A stretch of 51,455 nucleotides of DNA. Source: Thalassotalea sp. Its GTDB lineage: Bacteria > Pseudomonadota > Gammaproteobacteria > Enterobacterales > Alteromonadaceae. The position numbers and the translations under genes are program-made. The DNA is taken from the NCBI GenBank assembly GCA_029237915.1, contig JAQWHD010000006.1, positions 1-51,455 on the forward strand. The letters run 5' to 3'. Every line of letters begins with the position of its first letter. Within the stretch, counting starts at the first letter, position 1. Shown here piece after piece: positions 26,541 to 34,715 of this stretch. The notes below the pieces were generated by a model. That model had not been told where the DNA came from and made no database searches. It saw only the letters and a list, made by a program, of their open reading frames with translations.

Positions 26541-27797
26541 ATGAAAAAAATTATACTTTTAGCAATATTAAGTTGCGGCTTTATTAGTAATGCATTTGCA
26601 GCTGGTGACGCTACCGCTGGTAAAGCAAAGGCAGCAGCATGTGCAAGTTGTCATGGTGCCAATGGTATTGGTATTGCTGATAACTTTCCTAACCTAGCAG
26701 GCCAACAAGCTGATTACATTGCTAAACAGTTAGCAGCCTTTAAAGATGGTTCTCGTGTAGATCCTCTTATGGCGCCAATGGTTGCGGGCTTATCTAGCCA
26801 AGATATGGCGGATATTGCGGCTTACTTCTCAAGCTTTTCTCGCAGCGGCGAAGCACCTGCTGGTTCAGCAACGTCTGGTGACACTCCAAGTGCAGCAGCC
26901 CCTGTAGCAACTGCACCTTCTGTTGTTGCAAATGCGGCAGCAGGTAAAGAGTTATACAATAACGGTGATACGGCTCGTGGCATTACCGCTTGTGTTGCTT
27001 GTCATGGTGACCAAGGTGATAGCGAAGTGTTAATTAACCCTAACCTTTCTAAACAGCATCCTGAGTACATTGAAAAGCAATTAAATGCATTCCGTGACGG
27101 TTCTCGTATTGACCCATCAATGAATACCATTGCTAAACACTTAAGTGAGCAAGACGTTTTAGATTTAGGCGCTTATTTTAAAGACCCTAAAGCTGTAGCA
27201 TCTGCACCAGCACCAAAAAAATCAGCTGCTAAATTAACTTTCATCGGTGACGTTGAAGCTGGTAAAGCGAAAGCTATGGTTTGTGCATCATGTCACGGCG
27301 CTGACGGTAATAGCTTAATTGCTGTTTACCCTAAACTTGCTGGCCAACATGAAAAATATTTAGCTAAGCAATTAGCAGATTTTAAAGCAGCAACAGTAAA
27401 CGCTGACGAAGGCCGTAACGATCCAGTTATGGGCGGCATGGTTGCAACTCTTTCACCAACAGACATGCAAGACATAGCAGCTTACTTCGCTAGCCAAAAG
27501 ACTTCAGCATCTAATGTAGCTACAAATGCAACTGGCGAGAAACTATATAATGGTGGTGACGCAAGTCGTGGCATTACAGCTTGTATCGCGTGTCACGGTT
27601 CTGAAGGTAAAGGCGCGGCATTAGCTGGCTTCCCTACAGTAAACAGCCAAAACCTTGATTACTTAAAAACTCAGCTTAATAAGTTCCGTGACGGCTCTCG
27701 CCATAACGATATGAACTCTATGATGACAACAATAGCATCTAAACTAACAGATGATGATATTGCAGCGGTTGCTGAGTACATGTCTTCGTTAAAATAA
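26541..27797 (+). CDS. Tetrahaem cytochrome c4-like protein (tandem duplication)
   Basis: A 418-residue periplasmic electron carrier. The signal peptide ends NAFA (residue 20). Four haem-c sites are seen: CASCH 34-38, CVACH 151-155, CASCH 248-252 and CIACH 348-352, each followed by a downstream Met that may be the axial ligand. Ordinary cytochrome c4 has two haems in about 200 residues. Here domains 1 and 3 resemble each other, as do 2 and 4 (both contain a G-D-x-x-R-G-I-T-A-C lead-in), so a whole dihaem c4 was duplicated in frame, joined by Ala/Pro/Ser/Lys-rich linkers (about 105-130 and 215-232). It probably passes electrons to terminal oxidases. A degenerate copy of its 3' end lies downstream. 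Confidence 0.93.
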   Translation: MKKIILLAILSCGFISNAFAAGDATAGKAKAAACASCHGANGIGIADNFPNLAGQQADYIAKQLAAFKDGSRVDPLMAPMVAGLSSQDMADIAAYFSSFSRSGEAPAGSATSGDTPSAAAPVATAPSVVANAAAGKELYNNGDTARGITACVACHGDQGDSEVLINPNLSKQHPEYIEKQLNAFRDGSRIDPSMNTIAKHLSEQDVLDLGAYFKDPKAVASAPAPKKSAAKLTFIGDVEAGKAKAMVCASCHGADGNSLIAVYPKLAGQHEKYLAKQLADFKAATVNADEGRNDPVMGGMVATLSPTDMQDIAAYFASQKTSASNVATNATGEKLYNGGDASRGITACIACHGSEGKGAALAGFPTVNSQNLDYLKTQLNKFRDGSRHNDMNSMMTTIASKLTDDDIAAVAEYMSSLK

Positions 27798-27820
27798 CGA
27801 TTAAACGACAATAACTAAAA

Positions 27821-27846
27821 AGCAGCGTTAATCGCTGCTTTTTTTT
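27821..27846 (+). terminator. Intrinsic terminator of the cytochrome gene
   Basis: AGCAGCG, 5-base loop, CGCTGCT followed by eight T (TT completing the stem plus the run), starting 23 bases after the stop. Confidence 0.9.
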
Positions 27847-27900
27847 GCTTAAAATAAACCTCCTCTGCTCTGGTTTTTGCAATACAGCCACCTCAACAAG

Positions 27901-27992
27901 ATGAACTCGATGATGAAACTAAGGCTTTCACACCTAAACTAACAGATGATGATATTCCAGCGGTTGCTGAGTATATGCCTTATTTAAAATAA
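27901..27992 (+). pseudogene. Degenerate copy of the cytochrome c4 gene 3' end
   Basis: About 92 bases closely repeat the last ~88 bases of the cytochrome gene (27710-27797). The match starts at ATGAACTC, runs through the shared CTAAACTAACAGATGATGATATT and GCGGTTGCTGAGTA blocks, and ends with the same TTAAAATAA stop. A central stretch is rearranged with a net gain of about five bases, which breaks the frame, and no haem motif or start region remains. It is best read as debris of a former tandem copy or a recombination product. Confidence 0.8.
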
Positions 27993-28290
27993 GACATATG
28001 AATAATTAAAAGCAAGATTAGCAACTCATCAGTTAATGAATCTTTGAACAGAAAATAAAATTTTTTCTTTACAATTCAATACACTTGATAAAAACAAGAC
28101 ACATGGATTGCTGATAAAATAATCTTCTCACTTTGAGGTTTTATCAGGCAAATTGAGCATGCGTAAACACATTTAAATACGCAGTTAAGTCGGTCGCCTT
28201 TAAAATTTGAATTCTAGTGATAGACTTAATAGTGTTTCAAGATCATCAACTTGAGCTTTACCAACATAAAAACAGAGGTAATAATTTAAA
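27993..28290. other. Intergenic region upstream of the GMC gene with two inverted repeats
   Basis: This stretch holds no gene I can support. CTGATAAAA (28111-28119) and TTTTATCAG (28139-28147) form a perfect 9-bp inverted repeat with a 19-base spacer. TGCGTA (28160-28165) and TACGCA (28178-28183) form a second, 6-12-6. Either may be a regulator site or leader structure for the GMC-transporter-aminotransferase cluster. I could not identify a BetI-type operator. Confidence 0.35.
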
Positions 28291-29973
28291 ATGACAAACA
28301 AAACTTTTGATTACATCATTGTTGGGGCTGGCTCTGCCGGCTGTGTTTTAGCGAATCGTTTGAGTGAAGATGGTAAAAGCCAAGTGTTATTACTTGAAAC
28401 AGGCGGCACCGATAAAAGTATATTTATCCAGATGCCAACCGCATTGTCTATCCCGATGAACACTAAAAAGTATGCTTGGCAATTTGAAACTCAGCCAGAG
28501 CCTCACCTTAACAATCGCCGCATGCATTGCCCACGAGGTAAAGTATTGGGTGGTTCGTCTTCTATTAACGGCATGGTTTATGTGCGTGGACACGCTAAAG
28601 ATTTTGATGAGTGGCAGCAACATGGCGCTGAAAATTGGGATTACGCCCATTGTTTACCGTATTTTAAAAAAGCTGAAACTTGGGCTTTCGCCAGCGATGA
28701 GTACCGTGGAAAAACCGGTCCACTAGGTGTAAATAACGGCAACCAAATGAAAAATCCACTCTACCGTGCATTTATAGATGCCGGTGTTGATGCCGGTTAT
28801 TTAGAAACTAAAGATTCTAATGGCGCGCAGCAAGAGGGTTTTGGCCCGATGCACATGACCATAAAAAATGGACTGCGCTGCTCTACCTCAAATGCTTATC
28901 TTCGACCTGCCATGAGCCGAAGCAATTTAACCGTTGTTACCCATGCCTTAGTACATAAAGTATTGTTAGAAGGTAAAAAAGCAGTGGGCGTTCGTTACGA
29001 GCGTAAAGGCAAAATTGTTGATGTCACAGCCAATAAAGAAGTGGTGCTGTCAGCAGGTCCGATTGGCTCTCCACAAATTTTACAGTTATCAGGCATTGGC
29101 CGTAAACAAACACTAGAAGCTGCAGGTATAACGGTTAAGCATGATTTACCTGGGGTGGGCGAAAACCTGCAAGATCATCTTGAGTTTTATTTCCAATTTA
29201 AATGTAAAAAGCCGATATCGCTTAACGGTAACTTAGGCTTGTGGAATAAATTTTTAATTGGTGCTCGTTGGTTTTTTACCAGAAAAGGACTTGGTGCAAC
29301 TAACCACTTTGAGTCTTGTGGTTTTATTCGCTCAAAGCCCAGTGTGGAGTGGCCAGATTTACAGTATCACTTTTTACCAGCGGCAATGCGTTATGATGGT
29401 AAAGAAGCTTTTGACGACCATGGTTTTCAAGTACATATTGGCCATAACAAACCCAAAAGCCGTGGCACGGTAAAGGTTAAATCGGCTGATCCGAAAGCTC
29501 ATCCGGAAATATTATTTAACTACCTTGAGCACGAAGATGACCGCGAAGGTTTCCGTGCTTGTGTACGCTTAACTAGAGAAATTATTCATCAGCCTGCATT
29601 TGATCAATATCGTGGCGATGAAATACAGCCAGGTAGCCATATTCAAACCGATGAAGAGATAGACACCTTTGTTCGTGAGTTTGTGGAAAGTGCTTATCAT
29701 CCATCTTGCTCATGTAAAATGGGCACAGATGAGTTAGCTGTAGTTGATTCAGATACTAGAGTGCATGGTATTGCAGGGCTACGTGTTGTCGACTCATCAA
29801 TATTCCCGACGATTCCAAATGGTAACCTTAATGCGCCAACGATTATGGTAGCGGAGCGTGCAGCAGATTTAATACGAGGACAAGAAATGCTTGAGCCATC
29901 GACAGCCCCAGTATTTGTTTCTCCTGACTGGCCATCAAAGCAGCGTTCCAAGCAACCAAATCGAGTTGTCTAA
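28291..29973 (+). CDS. GMC-family FAD oxidoreductase (choline-dehydrogenase-like)
   Basis: A 560-residue flavoprotein that oxidises an alcohol to an aldehyde. FAD motif [19 protein letters not shown] at the N-terminus, then [21 protein letters not shown] (GMC signature 1), [17 protein letters not shown] (signature 2), and the C-terminal catalytic pair in [12 protein letters not shown] (His) and [11 protein letters not shown] (Asn). The protein resembles BetA choline dehydrogenase, but no betB or betI is nearby. The next genes are a BCCT-like transporter and a class III aminotransferase, so the substrate may be another amino alcohol or quaternary amine (inference). An AGAGGTAA ribosome site precedes the ATG. 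Confidence 0.88.
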   Translation: MTNKTFDYIIVGAGSAGCVLANRLSEDGKSQVLLLETGGTDKSIFIQMPTALSIPMNTKKYAWQFETQPEPHLNNRRMHCPRGKVLGGSSSINGMVYVRGHAKDFDEWQQHGAENWDYAHCLPYFKKAETWAFASDEYRGKTGPLGVNNGNQMKNPLYRAFIDAGVDAGYLETKDSNGAQQEGFGPMHMTIKNGLRCSTSNAYLRPAMSRSNLTVVTHALVHKVLLEGKKAVGVRYERKGKIVDVTANKEVVLSAGPIGSPQILQLSGIGRKQTLEAAGITVKHDLPGVGENLQDHLEFYFQFKCKKPISLNGNLGLWNKFLIGARWFFTRKGLGATNHFESCGFIRSKPSVEWPDLQYHFLPAAMRYDGKEAFDDHGFQVHIGHNKPKSRGTVKVKSADPKAHPEILFNYLEHEDDREGFRACVRLTREIIHQPAFDQYRGDEIQPGSHIQTDEEIDTFVREFVESAYHPSCSCKMGTDELAVVDSDTRVHGIAGLRVVDSSIFPTIPNGNLNAPTIMVAERAADLIRGQEMLEPSTAPVFVSPDWPSKQRSKQPNRVV

Positions 29974-30026
29974 GACACAGAAATAACTATGCATCTTGCT
30001 TTAACAAAAACAATAAAAGGGTAATC

Positions 30027-30080
30027 GTGACTATCTTTATAGAAATGTTTATTGAACGTATTTTCAAGAAAAAATTATGA
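30027..30080 (+). CDS. Possible 17-residue leader peptide coupled to the BCCT-like gene
   Basis: A GTG codon with a good ribosome site (AAAGGG, spacing about 5 to 6) opens a 17-codon frame encoding MTIFIEMFIERIFKKKL. It ends in ATGA, sharing bases with the start of the transporter at 30077. The transporter start itself has only a weak AAGAAA upstream, so it may be translated by coupling to this frame. The peptide is amphipathic with a basic end. It could be a leader, a small membrane peptide, or a remnant of a longer N-terminus. Confidence 0.35.
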   Translation: MTIFIEMFIERIFKKKL

Positions 30081-31294
30081 CCAGCTGGTTATCTGCGGGG
30101 ATCATATTTACATTTATTGCAATTTTTCTTGTGTTATTTCGCTGGGGAAATATTCGCTGTGTCGGCGTAACGCCAGTGAAAACATTCACCTTTATTGCTA
30201 TTTTATTTACCTCTGGCCTTGATGTTGGTTTGATCATGTTTCCGTTGACCGAGTTTGCTGGATACGCTGATTTAACCACAAGTCCGGAATATAGTTTTAC
30301 TAACCCTTTAGCTATTGAATTTGGCTTTTGGGCTTTTCTTATCTGGGGCTTTTATTTTTTAACTTGCTTCTACTTCTGCGTTATTGAACCTAAAGTACAG
30401 TTTTTTGAGTTACCTTTAATTAAGCTAATTAATAACGTTGTGATTATCGGTACTTGTGCTTTTACTGCCTATTTATTGCTTAGTAATTTACCTTGGTATT
30501 TGCCAGAGCTTGGCGATGGTGAGTCTATAATAGGTAGCTTTTATTTGGTGGTTTTATTAGTGATCGCCACTTCGGTATATTCAAGCACTAACATACGTTA
30601 CGTACGTTTTTTAAGCTTGGCAACAACCTGGTTATTCCTTGGTCTTATCGCTTTAATGTGGGCAGGTGCTTTCTTGTCGGCAGATTCCAATATCAGCGAA
30701 TTTGCTAGCACTCTAAGCTTACTTGGTGGATATTTCGGTAATATCCAAAAGTTTGCCCTGCCACTAAATGATTATCATGAATTTTATCTGTACTGGTGGT
30801 TTGCTTGGAGCATTATGATTGGCCAATTTACTGCCCGCTTTGTCAGTGGTTTACGCACTTATCAAGTGTTAGCCGCTATGTTGGTATTTCCATCCATACC
30901 TATCGCTATTTGGTTTGCCGTATTGTATTACTACAGCGCTAATGGCATTGAAACGGCAGGCTTTTACAATATAACTATGGCGATTGTTGGCATAACCTTT
31001 GTTATCAACTCGCTTGATTCATTAATTCGTTTATATACCGATAACTTAAATCTTGGCGTAGCGCGAGTCGGCCGAGTAAAGTATTTTTTAGGGAACGTTA
31101 TAGCTTTAAGTTTATTAACACTATTATTTAAACTCGACTTTCTACAAATTCAATGGGTGGGCGCAGTGGTTATTGGACTTTTCTTTACTTGCTTTGGTTA
31201 TATTTTAGTTAGAAGGTTTAACGCGGTTAGGGAAATTAGTTCGGCACCGGTAGAAAACAAATTAGACTTTAATAAAATTAATTTAGTTAGCTAG
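30077..31294 (+). CDS. Shortened BCCT-like transporter
   Basis: A 405-residue polytopic membrane protein, about 11 hydrophobic helices. Several segments align by eye with BCCT (betaine/choline/carnitine) carriers: FRWGNIRCVG (the TM2-end S-R-Y-G-K-I-R-L-G), FTSGLDVGLIMFPLTEFAGY (the TM3 G-M-G-I-G-L-x-F-x-G-V-x-E-P region), YLYWWFAWSIMIGQFTARF (the F-Y-W-x-W-W signature) and FVINSLDSL (the F-V-T-S-x-D-S motif). BCCT proteins usually have 500 or more residues and 12 helices. TM1 and the N-terminal extension appear to be missing. It starts by ATGA overlap with a 17-codon frame. It probably imports the substrate of the neighbouring GMC enzyme. Confidence 0.7.
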   Translation: MTSWLSAGIIFTFIAIFLVLFRWGNIRCVGVTPVKTFTFIAILFTSGLDVGLIMFPLTEFAGYADLTTSPEYSFTNPLAIEFGFWAFLIWGFYFLTCFYFCVIEPKVQFFELPLIKLINNVVIIGTCAFTAYLLLSNLPWYLPELGDGESIIGSFYLVVLLVIATSVYSSTNIRYVRFLSLATTWLFLGLIALMWAGAFLSADSNISEFASTLSLLGGYFGNIQKFALPLNDYHEFYLYWWFAWSIMIGQFTARFVSGLRTYQVLAAMLVFPSIPIAIWFAVLYYYSANGIETAGFYNITMAIVGITFVINSLDSLIRLYTDNLNLGVARVGRVKYFLGNVIALSLLTLLFKLDFLQIQWVGAVVIGLFFTCFGYILVRRFNAVREISSAPVENKLDFNKINLVS

Positions 31295-31306
31295 ATAACT
31301 AGCTAA
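31287..31306. repeat. Hairpin at the end of the BCCT-like gene
   Basis: TTAGCTAG-ATAA-CTAGCTAA, an 8-bp perfect stem that includes the transporter stop codon. No U-tract follows, so it is a poor intrinsic terminator. It may protect or process a transcript continuing to the aminotransferase 120 bases downstream. Confidence 0.4.
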
Positions 31307-31426
31307 TTAATGCCAAGGACGGTAAGTAATCGTTGAAAACATTACATTTTAATACGTTCGGTCATTGCCATATGCTGTATTATCGGCCGAACAAAACTGA
31401 CCATTATTAGATTAGCTGGAGACACC

Positions 31427-32749
31427 ATGACAACAGAGAATAAACCCAACAGTAAAGCTATGCTAAAAAGAGCTCATCAAAACATGCCTATGGGAGTAGC
31501 CGATAGCTACCGTTATTGGGGTGAAGAAAATACCGTCTTTTTAAGTAGTATGAAAGGTTGCTCTATTACTGATTGTGATGGGCAAACCTTTGTTGATTTT
31601 CGTATAGCCTATGGACCAATTATTCTTGGTTACCGCGATCAACGTATTGATAATGCCGTGATTGATGCCATTACCAATATTGGCGCGATATCAGGCTTTT
31701 CAACTAGCCTTGACTCTGATGTGGTTGAGCTGATTAAGTCAATGTGCCCTAACATTGAAAAGATGCGTTTTGCCAACTCAGGTACAGAGGCTGTTATTGG
31801 TGCGGTTCGAACTGCACGTGGTTACACCAAGCGTAAAAAAATCGTGGTGGTTGAAGGTGGATTCCACGGTTTACACGATGAAGTAATGTGGAAATCAGAT
31901 GTTGATAACTGGAATACGGATGCAGAACAAGACCCACAAATCATTCCATTTGGCGGCGGCATTCCAGAAAGCACTCGTGACAACCAAGTAAGCATACCGC
32001 TTAATGATTTCGCTGCACTTGATGCAGTTTTCGCCGAACATGGTGATGATATAGCCGCCATTTTAATTGAACCTATCATGGGTAATTGCGGTTCAATCGC
32101 ATCAACTCAAGAATATATGCAAAAGTTACGTGATGTATCTGATGCAAACAACTCCTTATTAATACTCGATGAAGTTAAAACCGGATTCCGTGTAGCTAAA
32201 GGCGGTGCGCAAGAGCTTTACGGTATTTATGCAGATTTAACCACCTACGCGAAAGCTATGGGCAATGGTTACCCTGTTGCGGCATTTGGCGGTAGCGCGA
32301 AAGTAATGGATACTATTTCGTTTGCAACTGGCGGCGTCACCCATGGCGGAACTTACACTGCCAACATGATTGCCCTAAGTGCAGCAAAGGCAACGCTAAC
32401 GGTATTAAAAGATACCGATGCATTAGCAACAATTAATCGCGTCGGTAAAGATATTCAAGCGCTATTATCACGCGTATTTAGCAAGTTTAATATTGAGCAT
32501 TGTTTTGCTGGGCCCGATTCAATGTTTGGTGTGCACTTAGGTAGTACAGTGCCGCAAAACTATCGCGACTGGAAACAAACTAATAGCGAACTTTATACTG
32601 CTTTTGCGATGAATTTAATTGCCAACGGTGTAATGCTAGAACCAGATTCACGTGAACCTTGGTTTATTTGTGAAGCACATCAAACTGTCGATTTTGTTTG
32701 GTTAGAAAAAATAGCTGAACAGTCAATGGCTGCAGCGCTTAAATCATAG
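31427..32749 (+). CDS. Class III PLP aminotransferase (glutamate-1-semialdehyde aminomutase-like)
   Basis: A 440-residue PLP enzyme. The fold-I class III landmarks are DCDGQTFVDFRIAYGPIILGY, FANSGTEAVIGAVRTARGYT, EGGFHGLHDEV, LILDEVKTGFRVAKGG and the PLP lysine Lys276 in YAKAMGNGYPVAAFGG, then THGGTYTANMIALSAA. It resembles HemL, but the context (GMC oxidoreductase and BCCT-like carrier) points to transamination of an aldehyde or amino acid made by the GMC enzyme rather than to haem synthesis (inference). The start is preceded by a good ribosome site (GGAG). Confidence 0.87.
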   Translation: MTTENKPNSKAMLKRAHQNMPMGVADSYRYWGEENTVFLSSMKGCSITDCDGQTFVDFRIAYGPIILGYRDQRIDNAVIDAITNIGAISGFSTSLDSDVVELIKSMCPNIEKMRFANSGTEAVIGAVRTARGYTKRKKIVVVEGGFHGLHDEVMWKSDVDNWNTDAEQDPQIIPFGGGIPESTRDNQVSIPLNDFAALDAVFAEHGDDIAAILIEPIMGNCGSIASTQEYMQKLRDVSDANNSLLILDEVKTGFRVAKGGAQELYGIYADLTTYAKAMGNGYPVAAFGGSAKVMDTISFATGGVTHGGTYTANMIALSAAKATLTVLKDTDALATINRVGKDIQALLSRVFSKFNIEHCFAGPDSMFGVHLGSTVPQNYRDWKQTNSELYTAFAMNLIANGVMLEPDSREPWFICEAHQTVDFVWLEKIAEQSMAAALKS

Positions 32750-32766
32750 CCGACATTTTAATTATT

Positions 32767-32813
32767 ATTAACCCTTAACTTAGTCACACCGAGTGTATTA
32801 ATTAAGGGTTAAT
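32767..32813. repeat. 12-bp perfect inverted repeat after the aminotransferase gene
   Basis: ATTAACCCTTAA (32767-32778) and TTAAGGGTTAAT (32802-32813) pair perfectly around a 23-base spacer. They lie 18 bases after the stop codon, so they may end or stabilise the transcript, although no U-tract follows. Confidence 0.5.
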
Positions 32814-32827
32814 GTAATCCTCTCCTG

Positions 32828-32851
32828 CCTCTAACCTCTAACCTCTAACCT
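32828..32851. repeat. Short tandem repeat, CCTCTAA x3
   Basis: Three exact copies of the heptamer CCTCTAA plus CCT lie in the spacer before the sulfatase gene. Likely replication slippage; too far from the start (about 120 bases) to affect translation directly. Confidence 0.7.
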
Positions 32852-32973
32852 GGGCAACATACAAGCCCTGCCTGTATACATACATATAAAAACGCAAAGT
32901 TATGTAAAGTTTATGATATTCTTTAAAAATACACATATGCTAATAAATACCGTATTTCATAAAATAATTAACC

Positions 32974-34554
32974 ATGAACAAAATAATAACATCGAGTTTG
33001 CTACTGGCACTGACATTACTATCTAATCTAGTCAGCGCCAGCGAGCAGCCACCAAATATTGTGGTTATTTTTACCGATGATCAGTCTTATACCGCAATGG
33101 GTGCTATGGGGAATAGTGAGATAAAAACCCCCAATATGGACCAATTGGCCGCCGATGGGGTCATGTTTAAACGTCACTATAACAATACCTCTATTTGTAT
33201 GGCATCAAGAGCCACATTAATGACCGGGTTGTTGGAGTATAAGCACGGCACTAACTTTCATCATGGTTCGATGAGCCAGGATATTTTTGCGCAGTCCTAC
33301 CCTGTTTTATTGAAGAAAGCCGGTTATTACACAGGGTTTGCCGGCAAGTTTGGTTTCCCGGTAACGAAACAAGCCATGTCGAGTATCAAGCACAATACTT
33401 ATGACAAATTGCCAGTTAATGAATTTGATAATTGGGCAGGAGGTACAGATCAAACTAAGTATTTAACTAAAGATAACAAGTATATTGCTAAGTATGCTGC
33501 AAACAACCCTCATTCAACGCAAGCATATGCGGCGTGGGCAAAAGACTTTATAAGCCAAGCCAAAGCATCAGGTAAGCCGTTTAATATGTCACTGTATTTT
33601 AAAGCGCCACATTTACCAAGTAAGCCTGATCCTGCTTTTGATGATGTGTTCAAAGATGCTGTATTCTCCAAGCCTGAAAATTTTGGTCAACAGGCCGGTA
33701 AACATTTAGCTAAGCAAGCCAAACTTGGTCGCCAATATTTATCGTATAATAAAAAGTATAAATTATTTACTGATTACAACGAAGTTAAACGTAACTACTA
33801 TCAACTGTTATACGGTGTAGATGTTGCTCTTGGTAAAGTTAGAGCCGAATTAGAAAAGCAAGGTGTGGCTGACAATACAGTAATTATTTTCACCTCTGAT
33901 AACGGCTACTCACAAGGCGCTCATGGCTTGTCTGGTAAAACATTACCTTATGAAGAATCGACTCGAGTACCTTTGGTTATTTACGACCCAAGAGTTAAAA
34001 AGCAAGGGCTGGTAAGTTCAGCTTTAACGGCGGGTGTTGATTTAACGGCGACTATATTTGATTTAGCCAATGTTGCTGCGCCAAGCAATATTGATGGCAC
34101 CAGCTTATTACCTTTATTAGATAACCCTGAAAGTAAAGTAAGAGACTCAGTAACACTGATTCAAACTTATGGCAGCGCCGCAACCCATAGTTTGGCGGTT
34201 ATTTATAACGACTGGAAGTATATTTACTGGCCATTCCAAGAAGATAACTTACTAGCAGGTGAAGAGTTATTTCACTTAAGTAAAGATTCGTTAGAAATGC
34301 AAAACGTTGCCAACAACCCAGAAAATAAACAACAGTTACAACAATTGAAAAATGTTTATGACCAAGCGGTTATCAAGTGGCAAGAGCAAAGCTTAGCGGT
34401 AAATGAATACAGCCAATATGGGCAGATATTCAGTCGCCATGTAGACTGGCAAACTAAACGTCCTTTATACACAAAAGCGGCTATGGGATCATATCAAAAA
34501 GAAATAAACCCTAAGCCTAAGAAAAAGAAGAAACCAAAGAAAGATAAGAGTTAA
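32974..34554 (+). CDS. Exported S1-family sulfatase
   Basis: A 526-residue periplasmic or secreted sulfatase. The signal peptide ends near VSA (residue 22). Metal ligands begin with FTDDQ (Asp35, Asp36). The formylglycine site is SICMASRATLMTG: Cys75, and Arg79 in place for C-x-x-x-R, but Ala instead of the usual Pro (CxAxR, not CxPxR). FTSDNGYSQGAHGLSGK carries the second Asp/Asn metal pair. The C-terminus ends in a Lys/Pro-rich tail. With the GH29 fucosidase 161 bases downstream, a sulfated fucose-containing algal glycan is a likely target (inference). Confidence 0.9.
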   Translation: MNKIITSSLLLALTLLSNLVSASEQPPNIVVIFTDDQSYTAMGAMGNSEIKTPNMDQLAADGVMFKRHYNNTSICMASRATLMTGLLEYKHGTNFHHGSMSQDIFAQSYPVLLKKAGYYTGFAGKFGFPVTKQAMSSIKHNTYDKLPVNEFDNWAGGTDQTKYLTKDNKYIAKYAANNPHSTQAYAAWAKDFISQAKASGKPFNMSLYFKAPHLPSKPDPAFDDVFKDAVFSKPENFGQQAGKHLAKQAKLGRQYLSYNKKYKLFTDYNEVKRNYYQLLYGVDVALGKVRAELEKQGVADNTVIIFTSDNGYSQGAHGLSGKTLPYEESTRVPLVIYDPRVKKQGLVSSALTAGVDLTATIFDLANVAAPSNIDGTSLLPLLDNPESKVRDSVTLIQTYGSAATHSLAVIYNDWKYIYWPFQEDNLLAGEELFHLSKDSLEMQNVANNPENKQQLQQLKNVYDQAVIKWQEQSLAVNEYSQYGQIFSRHVDWQTKRPLYTKAAMGSYQKEINPKPKKKKKPKKDKS

Positions 34555-34715
34555 TACACCGCAACTCTAGGTTACGATAATGGCAAAATCGTCTTAGATT
34601 TCATCCTTGAATATTTTGCTACTATTGTTTTTACAGTAGCGAACTTAGATAAAAATAATTAAACATCGAAAGCGACAATTACGCTTTGGAATAATAATAA
34701 CAAAGGTTTAATAAA

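Noticed and set aside
28291-29973. betA, choline dehydrogenase of the glycine-betaine pathway
   Set aside because: The protein is BetA-like, but betB and betI are absent and the partner genes differ, so the symbol was withheld.
31427-32749. hemL, glutamate-1-semialdehyde aminomutase for haem synthesis
   Set aside because: Fold matches, but the neighbours indicate a catabolic role and the sequence diverges around the N-terminal substrate region.
32828-32851. CRISPR-like or phase-variable repeat
   Set aside because: Only three direct heptamers with no spacers, and not inside a promoter or coding frame. No CRISPR array was seen anywhere in the window.
34618-34640. Terminator between sulfatase and fucosidase (GCTACT / AGTAGC)
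   Set aside because: Only 6 bp with an 11-base loop and no U-tract after it; too weak to call.
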